NCBI RefSeq assembly: GCF_029168945.1
Contig: NC_083603.1
Location: forward strand, 8,370,001 to 8,434,000
DNA from: Cannabis sativa
Lineage: Eukaryota > Streptophyta > Magnoliopsida > Rosales > Cannabaceae
Length of the DNA: 64,000 nt
Reading direction: 5' to 3'
Part shown: positions 11,952 through 23,800 of the stretch, one piece after another
Numbering within the stretch: the first letter of the stretch is position 1
How the letters are laid out: every line of letters starts with the position of its first letter
The notes under the pieces: model-generated
What the model saw: only the letters and a program-made list of their open reading frames with translations
Database searches by the model: none
What the model was told of the DNA's origin: nothing
Program-made: the position numbers and the translations under genes

Positions 11952-13440
11952 GCTGGCCAATGTTGGGAAAAATAATAACTTTAAGCGCAACAGAATAGCA
12001 AATAAACAAAGTAAATAAATTTAGCTCGGATATGTAAAATTACCAAATCCACAAAGAGAAATATATTTCACTTATCACTTCAAAATTACACACTTATACT
12101 ATCTCAATTTCTCCACCCAAATTTCAATACACCATTTATTTCTTCGTCGCTCTCTCCACATAACAAACTCACACTCACTTCTCTTTTTACAACTCACTAT
12201 TTCTCTCCACACACACCTCTTCTACTCTCACACACACAACAACACACACACATATATATATATAGAACAAATAAACTTGGGCACCAAGACATTTCAAAGT
12301 TTCCTCAAGAAAATTTTTCAAAACTTGATCACCAAAATTTTTCTTTTCACACAATTAATAATTATTTAAAAAAAAATTACAACTTTACAAATATAAATAA
12401 ACAAATAATTTGACTTAAACTCCCACAAGACAAAGTTTGTTCTTCATCAACCCACAAAATTAGCCATGCAATTAACGTGTACATATAGCTAGGTCTTTTC
12501 CTTTCTAGTAAAGACAAATGTACTAATAATCTTGTGTAAAAGAGACTACTTTTATGTATTGAAATTTTAAAGAACTACTCTATGTAACAAATGATAACCA
12601 AAGGTAAAAAATTCAAGTGATCTTGATATATACCTAAGCTTCACTTGATTCTAATTTCTAATAACTCTTCTTCGGTGAGATAATTCAAAAAGTTATTTCA
12701 AGCAAAAGAACATTTCAATGACCATTTTCTAGGAATTAAAACATACAATTCCAAATACACAATACATATATTTATTCTAACAAACACTATGCACTAAATA
12801 AAAATGAATATTGAATTACATATAAGATAGGAAAATTACCTTATTATCAATATACAAGTTAGCACATTGTTAATTAGGAAATTTACACAAAGCATCTAAG
12901 AATTATACTTTTTTACTTTCTTACAGATTATTTGTTTTTTCGTAAAACAATGTTGTTTTCACATTGTCATAAAAAAAAAGGTAAAAAAAAACTATAAATC
13001 CGTAAAAAAAGTAAACTTTTTGTCAATTTTTGAGTATTTATGAAATAATCCCTTATTAATTGGTATACTCAACTTTTGGGCTTTTATTCATATGGCCCAT
13101 ATTACTTAATATGGGTATTATCTATAATACAGAAAATTGCTAACAACTAACAGTTTCATCAAATGTGTTACACATAATAATTATACATAAATCAATGATA
13201 TGTGCTCAAAAATTACACATGAATCAATTGAAATATATATATTGTAAATTCACTATGTTAATATTTAGGTAAATTCTAAGTGAATTTTTCATTGCACTTG
13301 TACAAAAGTAAGAATAAGACTTTTTTCAGACAAAAAAAAAAAAGAAAAAATTGTAAGAATAAGGTGGTTGACTCCATATATTTTACCAATGAAGGGTTAA
13401 AACTACATTTGCACACAGTTGCACTGAAAATAGGGCACGT
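11952..13440. other. AT-rich non-coding DNA
   Basis: No gene seen. A TGTTGGGAAAAA start at 11961 could open another LTR, but no end could be paired with it. CA/TA microsatellite sequence lies at about 12210-12263. A single GGCCCA motif occurs at 13094. Confidence 0.4.
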
Positions 13441-13477
13441 CAGAGGTTGAACGGCTAGATGTTGTCCAGCTGTCAAA

Positions 13478-13912
13478 TGGGCCCCACATGATAATGACCA
13501 CTGACTTTTAAATAATGCTGGGCCCAGATTTTGGGAGAAAATCAGGGAAGACAACTCCAGCCATGTACTGGGCCTGAAAATGACTCATCGCTAAAGAGTT
13601 ACGTTATGGACCCAATAGGGGTAGTAGTGACTATCAAGTGGTTAAAACTTTCCCATCAAAGGTAGGGCCAACTCAAACTCACCAATGCCTTATGGGCCCC
13701 CACTCAACTCAACTATACCTTATGGGCCCATTTTGGATGATCTTTTCAAGTGGGCCGGCCTTCAATTATTGGCATCTTTCGGCTGTACAGAAGGGAAAGC
13801 CGACTCTGTTCTCAAGCTGCCTAGAGTATGTCTGCTTTGCAAAGTTTTCTGTCGGGTTGAGAACGACCGTTTTCCAGATAAAGTGGGCCCATTATAATGT
13901 TATTAATGGGCC
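13478..13912. promoter_or_regulatory. cluster of eight TGGGCC (site II-like) motifs
   Basis: TGGGCC occurs at 13478, 13519, 13569, 13693, 13723, 13751, 13884 and 13907. Several extend to the palindrome TGGGCCCA or GGGCCC. TGGGCY site II elements bind TCP-type factors in promoters of plant housekeeping and translation genes. The base composition here is clearly less AT-rich than the flanks. No adjacent gene was recognised. The 149-residue frame at 13638-14087 repeats MGP because of ATGGGCCC and has no known domain. This could be a relic promoter or part of an unknown repeat. Confidence 0.5.
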
Positions 13913-14095
13913 TAGGCTTTGTAAAGTGCTGTTGATGAAGCCCATTTATGAAAGCCCAATGCTTGCTTCTGGTTTGAGCATTACACGTTTTTATTGCCAA
14001 CACCATCATTATGCCCATTCTGCATTTTCTCTCCATTATTGGGTAAAAAGTAAAATGCTTCTTTACTTTTTTAGCACACAGATTTAAGTAAAGTA

Positions 14096-14462
14096 AATAT
14101 TATTTTGTATCTTATTTTTGCAAAAGTTATTAATTGGCTTATTTGTTTTGTTAAATGACAAAATAGACTATGTATTTTCTAAAATAGTACAAATAGGACC
14201 TTGAACTGATTTTTTGTCAAACTAAAATTTAATAATAATACGATCTAAAGGTGTTATGACAAAATTATTTACATTTTTTTGTATCTGTTCGTGTTAGGAA
14301 TTGTCTTCAAGTTGATTATATTTAAAAAAAAAAAAATTGTTAAAAATTAAGCTCAGGGTCCTATTTTTACCATTTTGGAAAATACAAAGTCTATTTTGTC
14401 ATTTCACAAAACAGAGGATCCAATTAGTAACTTTTGTAAAACACAGGGTCTAAAATAATATT
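14096..14462. mobile_element. MITE with ~115-bp terminal inverted repeats
   Basis: The left arm (14096-14215) and the right arm (about 14340-14462) are imperfect inverted repeats. Both carry the word for CAAAAGTTA(T/C)TAATTGG and then ATGACAAAATAGACT. A 7-bp flanking repeat, TAAAGTA, lies at 14089-14095 and 14463-14469. The 367-bp unit has no coding capacity, so it is non-autonomous. The superfamily is uncertain. Confidence 0.7.
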
Positions 14463-16418
14463 TAAAGTAATGAATTTTGTTTGGGTGTAATCCTCACCTT
14501 TGCTTGCTTGATTGTAATTTCGTAAACTTATATTAACACTAGTGAGAAAAGATATATTTTACATCTCTTATGAATTATAATTGGATATAGTAAATATAGT
14601 AGAAACTCTATTTAAAAATACACTTAGAATTAAATAAATTATATTTTGATTGAGATGTTATAATTAAATAGAGATACACTAGAAAAAAAAAATACAATAA
14701 AGTATTAAATCTAATAACAATAACAATAAACAATCATCGATATTATATCATAATAGAATTATTTTAAAATTTATACAATAATTATACTTGTATTACAATT
14801 TAAAATAAAACTATTAATTCTATATAAATAAATTTATAAACTACATATATTTTTATTAAGATATAATTATTTTTATATAGATGCATACTTTCTTAATACG
14901 AGTTTCAAACCTCTTATTATAGTTTTGTACTGCCAAGTACTATCAACTTTTTTCTCGGATTGTTGTAGTGACAATCTCACTCTAACCTGATTATTTATAA
15001 TATCGGTGCCAACCTCACCTCAATCGCAATTTAGAAATGTATTAGGAATTTACAAGCAAACTCATTCTAGATGTATGACGATAGAGCGATTAGTAAGCAC
15101 ACTTAAAGAAATAAATACAAATTTTGGCTCAAATTGTGTGAAAAGTATTTTGTAAGATTTTAGACTTGGGAGCTCATAAAATCACTTGAATAGGTTTGGT
15201 ATGTGAAATATATGCTCAGTCAACTTGAATTTTTGAGTAAAAATTAAATTTATATAGTATTGGAGTGAAATGTAGCCGTTTATAGCCGTTAGTATGTATT
15301 TCAAAGGGAATTCTACCGTGATCCAGAATTCCAAATGGGAACCAAAATTCTAGATTGTTTACAACTGGAATTCCAAATTCCAATCGAAATTACAGATGGC
15401 TTACAGTGACAAAATTTGTATTTTTTGAACTAAAACGTGCATAACTTTTTACTCGTTTATCCGATTTTTAAAATTCTAATTTTATTCTCTTCGTTAAATG
15501 ATATGTGATCTTAAAAGTCAATTTAAAAATTTCTAGATATCATTTTGTGAAATAACTTGTCATACAAGTTAGTGGGCCGAAATTCATAAGTTAAAACTTT
15601 TTAAGTATGAACTTGAAAATCACTGCACCAGACTAGAAAATGTAAAATAAACCTTCATGAAGTCCTGTCTTGAGTTCCTTGAGTCTTGGAATCCACTTCG
15701 GGTCACTTTCAAGAATTTTGATAAAATTACTATTTTGCCCTTGGAGATAATTTTGCCTTAAGAAAAAGCTTAATTGTCTTTAATTATACTAGAAAAATCA
15801 ACAAATTATTAGTGACAAATAATAATTAAATATTTGTTAATCATCAAAACAATGAAGCTTAAAATTTTGGGTCAACAATCTCTCCCTTTTTGATGATATC
15901 AAATATTTAATTATTTTGAAAGGGAAAAGGAATAAAATTGAAACACTATATTAGATTAGCTCCCCCTTATGTGCAAGGGTTAAAAAAATTAAAAAATTTA
16001 CCTTTAGTTTTACCTTGCATGATTTTAAACTCCCCCTCAATTTATTACTTATATTCAAATAGCATTAGAAGTCTAAAAATTGAGTTGCAAAAAAAAAAAA
16101 AAATAATCACTATGAAATTTCTCCACCTTTTAATTCATGAAAAAAGGTGGCAAAAGAATTCATAAAATAAATGGCAAACAACATGAATAAAAAAAATCAT
16201 AACACACCATTCATTTGAAACATAGAACCATAAACAAATATTTAAGTTCAAACACATACCATCCAAACATAAAAAGGGAATACAAATAACTAAAACATAA
16301 CACACTAACACATAGAAAGTCAAGCATACTAAGCAAAAAAATGAACATGAAGAATGATGCTAAAACATGATGCAAGGGACTAAGATGGTGGGGGTCCAAA
16401 GCGGTCCATGTAAGCTTT
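14463..16418. other. non-coding DNA, probably part of a minus-strand LTR element
   Basis: AT-rich with no intact gene. Around 15880-16040 the words CTCCCTTTTTGATGATATCAA and CTCCCCCT recur, which resemble the antisense of copia LTR or leader sequence common in plants. Together with the minus-strand frame at 16419-16688 this suggests a decayed minus-strand retroelement, but no boundaries could be set. Confidence 0.35.
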
Positions 16419-16688
16419 CTATTGTGTCATTTCGCCTTGGATGTTGTCAAAACCTTGCTCTATGTCTCCCCTCAAAGTGGTCATTTCGTTGTAGAGGTTG
16501 GTAAATTGTGTGTTCATTTCACCTCTTAAGTTTTGAAACTGAGTGCCAACCAAGGTGTGAATACGAGAAAATACCTCTTCGATGTTGAAATGAGGAACTT
16601 GAGGCATTGGAGGTGCTTGAGGTAGTGCTTCTTCTTCTTCTTTACTCTCACTTGAGGTAGGGTTTAGGGTTGAGGAATTGTGTTTCAC
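16419..16688 (-). pseudogene. coiled-coil fragment of a retroelement-type protein
   Basis: An 89-residue minus-strand frame. It starts with a Ser/Glu-rich stretch, followed by a heptad-like segment containing RGEMNTQFTNLYNEMTTLRG and then DIEQGFDNIQGEMTQ. Short proteins of this build are found at the C-terminus of gag-adjacent proteins in plant retrotransposons, but the match is by style only. It abuts the copia integrase remnant on the opposite strand. It is likely a fragment. Confidence 0.3.
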
Positions 16689-16689
16689 C

Positions 16690-17582
16690 TCTTAAGTTTT
16701 AATGAACGTTTTGCTAAATGTCACTTTAATGATGAACTTTTCCCAACATTAGGGAGAGAAAAGAAAAAACTGCAAAAATATATTACATAGCGTGAACCGT
16801 CATTATTGTATCTTGATCCTTTCACAAGGCAATGTGAATCAGAAATTTGAAACATTGTACATTTACAAACTATAGCTAATCAATTACTTGACGCATTTGT
16901 TGACACAAAATGAGTAACTAAATCATATATACCAGTTGCAAATGCTCCTTCTAGAATTGAAATACCAAAAGGAAAACCTATAGAGATTTAGTCATAAATG
17001 AGTCTAAGTCACGCTTGAAGCGTGGGAGATTAATTGGTTCTAAAGATAAAAACCTTCGAAAAAGAAAAGGAACAGATACGCATGATGACCCCAATATGGA
17101 TGAAAATAACTATAGAAAAACTCAAGATGAGGAAAATACTCTAGAAGAGAAAGCAAGTGAAGTGAGTCAAGAGATCTCAATTGATTATGCCAGGACATAA
17201 AACTCATCAAATGAAAATGGTTCGAAAGTTAATGATGAGACATTTTCTTATAATGTGGCGTGCAATGTAGTAATAGATGATTAAGAACCAAAATCTGTCT
17301 TTGAATATCAAAATAGACATGACTGAGATAAATGGAAAGATGTTATGCAAGTTGAGTTAGAGTCATTAAACAAAAGAAATATTTTTGGACCTATTGTTCT
17401 CACACCCTAAGATGTGAAACCAGTAGGATTCAAATGGGTCTTCATTCAAAAATAGAACGAGAAAAATAAAATTGTAAGATACAAAGCTAGACTTGTTGCT
17501 CAAGGTTTTTCTCAAAGACCCAAAATTGATTATGAAGAAACATGCTCTCCTATAATGAATGCAATCACATTTCGATATTTGA
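16690..17582 (+). pseudogene. copia polyprotein remnant, left part (integrase end to RT start)
   Basis: Broken plus-strand frames read through the end of a copia integrase, with FNDELFPTLGREKK-like sequence at about 16725, and a linker with RLKRGRLIGSKDKNLRKRKG at 17010-17070. They then enter the start of reverse transcriptase: WVFIQK, then RYKARLVAQGFSQRPKIDYE, then TCSPIMNAITFRYL near 17575. Internal stops occur at several points (17283, 17409, 17452). The gene is cut at 17582 by the Tekay insertion and continues at 27187. Confidence 0.82.
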
Positions 17583-19898
17583 TGTAAAGCCCGCTTAGTT
17601 AATTTGGAAATTAGCAGTTATTTATGTTAATCAGGAAATTATTTATAGCCATTTAAATAATTTATTATGGAATTCAGATATGCATGTGTATGTTATCAGC
17701 AGTTTTTATATTTCGCATTTCCGGTGTCCGGTATTTGGAACGCGGCGTTTGGCTCAGTAGAAATCACAACTTAGTATGTTAGTATTTTGGGGACGGGTTT
17801 TAGACATTGGGAATGTCGGGAATGGCCGGGAATTTAGAATGTCCCAAAAATACCCCTTTAGTATGTTTTGCATGATTTTATGGTGGAGGGGCAAAATGGT
17901 CTTTTTTTTGCCCCATTAATGTTTTGTCTTATATGATTTATTAAATGGAAATTAATTAATTAATTGTTTAAGTGATTATTTGGCTGAAATGAGGTTTGAT
18001 AAATGAAATAAAACATGAGTTAAACTCTTTTTCTCTTCAAGCTTTTCACACTTAGAAAAAAAAAATTAGAAAATTTCAAAGAAACTTTCTCTCTTTTCCT
18101 CTCATTTTCGGCTGGTGCATGGGATTCTAAGGGCTGGATTTTTGTTCAAATTTCAAGTGGATTCTCATCCATTCAAAGCATTCTTCAAGCTAGGTTAGCT
18201 CCTTTTGTTTTTCCTTCTTTGAAATTATGAGAAAAATGATGAAAAATGGAGAAAATGCATGTTGTTTTAAGATGTTGTTGCTGCTGTAATTTTGTGGTTG
18301 ATTTGTGTAGTTCAAGCATGTTATTTTGATAGGATTTAAGCTATGTTGAAAGCATGATAGTTAGATTGAGCTAAGCTTTGTTGTTTTTATGAAAAAGTAT
18401 GAATTTTGGATGGAAAGTGTTGTGTTTATGTTCTGTGTTGTTGCTGTTGTTCTTGTTAGTTTGCAGAGGTTAGATTATGCTTAGTTATGTTGAATTATGT
18501 TGGTTTGCATGCTTGTTTAGGTGGTTTGCTCAAGCTTGAGTTTGGAACTCAAAGCTTGAGCTCCAATGGCAAAATTTGTATGTGTGGTTTCTGGGTAGGT
18601 TTGTTGCCTTGGATTTGTTATTTGGGACCTATAGAGGAGGTCTGGAAAGTTTGGGATCAATTGGGGTTAAATTGGTCGTGATATGGGAATTTTTTGGTTG
18701 CTGCCTGCGAGGAACCGGAATTCCGGTTGAGCATCCGGAATTCCGGATGGGGTTCAGAATTTTCCCAGAACCGGAATTCCGGTTGGGCAACCGGACTTCC
18801 GGATGGGGGATTTTTCAGAACCCTAGTTTTCCTCGTTTTTGGGTTTTTAGGGGTATTGCCATGCTTTTTATCGATAGGGAAACTTTTAGTTTCGAGTTTT
18901 AGTCCCCGGGAAGTGATTTAGCGTGTCACTTATAGCGTTGTGATTTTTATGGTTTAGGAGCCGATGTCCGCCGTTCGGCTTCGGTTCCGGTCGGGTTGAC
19001 CAAGCACACTGAAATCGGAATCCAGGTAAGATTAGTATAACAGTATGCATATGTAGATTACATGTTTAGCGTGCATGTAGGAAGCCTGTTAGATTACATT
19101 AGATATGTATTAGGCTTCGAACCATCCAACCCTGTCACGTCGGTACGAGTGGAGTATGACCAGCGGCGGAGTATGACCGGTTTGACCGATCAGTGACACT
19201 TGGTTGGTGGTTCCGTGCTATTGACGTATCCCGTCGGTACGAGCTGGAGTATGACCAAGCGGCGGAGTATGACCGGTTCGACCGATCGGAGGATATAGTA
19301 ACACGTCGGTACGGTGGAGTATGACCGACGGCCGGAGTATGACCGGCTCGACCGATCAGTTGTTACGTGTCAATAGTACCGTCCCCTGAACGTTCAAAAC
19401 TCAGTACCATGTTGGACATGGCCGTAGTGCTCAGTACCATGTTGGACATGGCGATGGCGGGACTCGGCATCGTGTTGGACACGGCGGTCGAGTTTTATGT
19501 ATGATATTATTATGCTTTTCTTGCGAGTCTGTCGACTCACAGTTTACGTTGCATGTGTAGGTAAAGGCAAGGCAGTTGCTGATGGACCGTGAGCGAGCTT
19601 ATGGGATTGTACATGTCGGGGCGGTTAGGCCTGGAGCGTACGATCATCGGGACAGCACGGCTGAGATTTTGTAATTGTCGTTAGACGACTTTATTTTGAT
19701 GTAAAAGTTGAACAGTGAAAACGTTTGTAAATATTTTATAAATCGGGATCCCGTAACTTTTTGTAAAATGGTTTATAAGTTAATGAAAAAGCAAAATTTT
19801 AATTAATCACGTTTTTCCATAAACCTCGTTGATTAGCAACGAGCTGCACAGTACGTTTAAAAATCACGTAATACGCCTAAATTAGTTAGGGTGTTACA
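17583..19898 (+). repeat. Tekay 5' LTR
   Basis: 2,316 bp, starting TGTAAAGCCC and ending GGGTGTTACA. It contains CCGGAATTCCGG palindromes near 18714-18790 and three ~60-bp tandem units with GGAGTATGACC and GACCGATC words (19140-19370), followed by repeats of TGTTGGACA(T/C)GGC. Short frames within it are not genes. The outer parts look identical to the 3' LTR while 18962-19520 differs. Confidence 0.96.
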
Positions 19899-19901
19899 AT
19901 T

Positions 19902-19915
19902 TGGTATCAGAGCCG
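19902..19915 (+). other. primer-binding site (tRNA-iMet type)
   Basis: TGGTATCAGAGCC begins three bases after the 5' LTR end. This is the usual initiator-Met tRNA complement used to prime minus-strand DNA in plant LTR elements. Confidence 0.93.
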
Positions 19916-20180
19916 CCAGGTTGTCTTCCGAAGATCGTCACGACATGTACAATCATCATCAGCAGTTAGCTCGGTTCACGGTTCAGTAAGCCTTTATTGC
20001 TTTAGTAGTTTATTTTATTCAGTTATGAAAAAGAAAAGCCTGTTAGGAAGCATGTTAGTAGCCTGATAGTAGAATAGGCGCATGTTTCATTTCTAATTTC
20101 CAAATTAAGCGGCATTAGTAAGCTCGCCCTGAATACGACCTGATATGCCAACTCTTGGTTTCGCAGGCGGTTCTAGCTAG

Positions 20181-20895
20181 ATGGACGCCAGGCGGACCAC
20201 GAGGAGTCAGGGCAACTCCGTAGGGTCGAATCAGGGACAGGGAGCTCAGTTTCCCCCACCTGCTAGGGGCCGAGGTAGAGGTCCCCGAGGCAGGGCTCGT
20301 GGTCGGGGTGATGAGAACCCGCCACAGGCTGCCCAGGCTCCCCCAGCCGATCAGGGAGCCCCGAACCAGGAGTTACGGTTTGCGGAGATGCAAGCCGAGG
20401 ATCGAAGAACAAGACCTCGAGATTCAGAGGTTGAGACAGCAGGGTGCTCCTGCAGTTCCAGTGCCAGTAGTTCCAGCGGCACCTGCCCCTGCTGCCCAGG
20501 CCGAGATGGTAGTGGCGGCCCATAGATTGGAACCGTTGTATGAGAGGTTCCGGAAGCAAGCACCTCCGGTATTCCTGGGAGGTCCAGATGTGTCGAAAGC
20601 CGAGCAGTGGCTTACGGTGATCACCAGGATTCTTAACTTTATGGGTGTCACCGGCAACGACAGAGTGGTGTGCGCCACATTTCAGTTCCAGGAGGATGCC
20701 CTGGTATGGTGGGACATGGTGTCTCAGATTCACGACGTCACCACCATGACTTGGGAGAGGTTCCAGGAACTTTTCAATGCGAAGTACTACAACGAGGCGG
20801 TTAGAAGCGCCAAGAGAAAGGAATTCGTTCACCTGACCCAGCGGGAGAACATGAGTGTCACTGAGTATACTACTCGGTTGTGGGATTGGCGAGGT
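20181..20895 (+). pseudogene. gag: Tekay gag, frameshifted
   Basis: The ATG at 20181 opens an Arg/Gly/Pro/Gln-rich leader (MDARRTTRSQ...). Near 20399 the reading frame must change by +1, after which the capsid-type gag domain runs to about 20885. That domain includes YERFRKQAPPVFLGGPDVSK and ALVWWDMV, the retrotransposon gag motif. A further frame change near 20886 returns to the first frame, which continues into the zinc knuckle. Simple single-base changes explain both. Gag forms the particle that packages element RNA. No intact Gag can be made from this copy as it stands. Confidence 0.9.
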
Positions 20896-23800
20896 TAGCC
20901 TCGGGTATTGTGCCGACCGACTTCAGTAGGAAGGAGAAGTATCTGGACGGGTTGAATCCCAAGATCAGGCATGACCTGATGATTACTACTGACGACAGCA
21001 CCACCTACGCTCAGATGGTGGAGAAGGCACTGCGAGCTGAGGGCGCAGTGGGGTGTATGTCAGAATTAGCCAGTACTCCGGTCGGTGGCGGAGCTCCTAC
21101 CCCTCCTGCATCAGGCTATAGCAGGGGGAGTAGTGGTTCGGCCATTGATCAGAGGAAGAGGGCACCCACTGCTTCCGGCGGCTCGAGTCAGAACAAGAGG
21201 TTCCGGGGGAACCAGAACAGAGGGAGTCGTCCTGGTGGTAATGAGACTCGCTTCTCCTATCCCGAGTGCCCTATCTGTAAGAGGCATCATCGGGGAGAGT
21301 GCAAGGGGCAGGGATGCTTTCATTGTGGCATGCCCGGGCACTTCAAGAGGGAATGTCCCCAGCTCCGGCCAGAGGCACCGAGAGCTCCAGCGATACCCAC
21401 TCCAGCCAGGGTATTCGCCATCACGCAGGCTGATGCAGATGCCAGCCCATCAGTTGTTACAGGTCAGATTCTTATTAACGACTCGTTTTATTCAGTGCTG
21501 TTTGATTATGGGGCTACACGTTCTTATGTGGCGGCCAGAGTCTTTAGTAAGTTGGGTAGACCCTATGATAGATATGAGTCAGGGTTTGGAACCCTGTTAC
21601 CTGGCGGAGAATTGGTTATCTCCAATAGGTGGATTAGGTCTATGCCGATCAGGATAGATGGTAGAGAGTTAAGCGCTGATCTGATAGAGATGAGCTTAGT
21701 TGAATTCGATTTTATTTTAGGAATGGATTTCCTATCTAAATATTCGGCGAGCATTGATTGCAAGAGGAAGATGGTGGTCTTCCAACCAGAAAGTGAAGAG
21801 CCGTTCGTGTTTGTGGGTTCGGTTCAGGGATCTCGGATCCCAGTGATCTCGGCTATGTCAGCGAGAGAATTATTGAACGGTGGGTGCTTAGGGTTTCTGG
21901 CCGTGGTGGTGGACACCACTCGGCCAGACACCATTCGGCCAGAGGACATCAGTGTGGTTCGGGAATTTTTGGACGTTTTTCCCGAAGAACTTCCAGGGTT
22001 ACCACCTCAGCGGGAGATTGACTTCGTGATTGACTTGGCACCAGGGGTGGATCCGGTTTCTAAAGCCCCGTATAGGATGGCTCCAGCTGAACTTAAGGAA
22101 TTAAAGATTCAGCTCCAGGGGTTGCTTGACATAGGGTTCATTCGGCCCAGTGTGTCACCTTGGGGAGCCCCGGTTTTGTTCGTGAAGAAGAAGGATGGCT
22201 CTATGAGGATGTGCATCGACTACAGAGAGTTGAACAAGCTGACGGTGAAGAATAAATATCCACTACCTAGGATCGATGACTTGTTCGATCAGCTTCAGGG
22301 GAAGACGGTCTTTTCTAAGATTGATCTCCGTTCGGGTTATCATCAGTTGAGGATCCGAGAGGAGGACATTCCAAAGACGGCTTTCCGCACTAGGTATGGA
22401 CACTACGAGTTCCTGGTTATGTCATTCGGACTAACCAATGCTCCTGCAGCATTCATGGACCTGATGAATAGAGTATTCAAGGATTTCCTCGATATCTGTG
22501 TGATTGTGTTTATCGACGACATCCTCGTGTACTCTCAGTCAGAAGAGGAGCATGAGTTACATCTTCAGATGGTACTGCAACGACTTCGAGAACATAGACT
22601 CTACGCCAAGTTCAAGAAATGTGAGTTCTGGTTGTCTCAGGTGTCCTTCCTAGGGCACATTGTGAGTAAAGATGGGATCAAGGTGGATCCCGGGAAGATT
22701 GAATCCGTCAGGGATTGGCCGAGACCGAAGACAGTGACAGAGATCAGAAGCTTCTTGGGGTTAGCTGGGTACTATCGTAGGTTCGTGGAGGGGTTCTCCA
22801 AAATTTCAATGCCCCTAACCGAGCTTACAAAGAAGAATCAGCGATTTATCTGGTCAGATAAATGCGAAGCTAGTTTTCAGGAGCTGAAACAGAGGGGCGA
22901 TTCTTGCTCCGTACTAGCTTTGCCTTCGGACAAGGAGAAGTTCGTGGTCTATTGTGACGCATCCAAACAGGGTTTGGGGTGCGTATTGATGCAAGCCGAT
23001 CGGGTTATCGCTTACGCCTCCCGTCAGTTAAAGGATTATGAACAGCGATACCCGACTCATGATTTGGAATTGGCCGCAGTGGTTTTTGCACTGAAGATTT
23101 GGCGGCATTACTTGTATGGTGAGAAGTGCGAGATCTACACCGACCATAAGAGTCTCAAGTATTTCTTTACTTAGAAAGATTTGAACATGAGACAGAGGCG
23201 TTGGTTGGAACTAGTGAAGGATTATGATTGCGAGATCCTCTACCATCCCGGGAAAGCCAATGTGGTGGCCGATGCCCTGAGCAGAAAGGGTCCCGGGCAA
23301 GTGGCTAGCATGGTTCAGATCTCACCTCAGCTAGCAGAGGATATGGTTAGATCCAGCATTGAGTTTGTGGTAGGTCAGCTTCACAACTTAACGCTGCAAT
23401 CTGATCTGTTGGAAAGAATAAAGATTGCTCAGACGTCAGATCCGGAGTTAGTGAAGATCCGAGATGAGGTATTGGCTGGCCAAGCCAAAGACTTTTCAGT
23501 GTCAGACAGTGGAATGCTTTTGTATAAAGCCAGGGTTTGTGTCCCGAACAGTGTGGACTTGAGGAACGAGATCTTTGAGGAGGCTCATTCTACTCCATAT
23601 TCTCTACATCCCGGCACCACCAAGATGTACCAAGACTTGAAACCGTACTTCTGGTGGAACGGTATGAAGAAGAATTTGGTAGAATTCGTATCGAGATGCC
23701 TCACGTGTCAGCAGATCAAGGCTGAACATCAGAGACCAGCAGGGTTGTTGCAGCCTCTAACCCTACCAGAATGGAAATGGGAGGATATTACTATGGATTT

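Noticed and set aside
13638..14087. 149-residue frame as a gene
   Set aside because: Composition is driven by ATGGGCCC motifs (MGP). There is no domain, and overlapping frames on both strands are equally long.
18487..18921. Frames of 64, 108 and 75 residues repeated exactly at 25775-26209
   Set aside because: They lie in the Tekay LTRs, overlap one another and have no known domain. Their repetition only reflects the duplicate LTR.
20263..20832. 189-residue minus-strand frame
   Set aside because: It is antisense to gag in GC-richer sequence. The plus strand shows clear gag homology.
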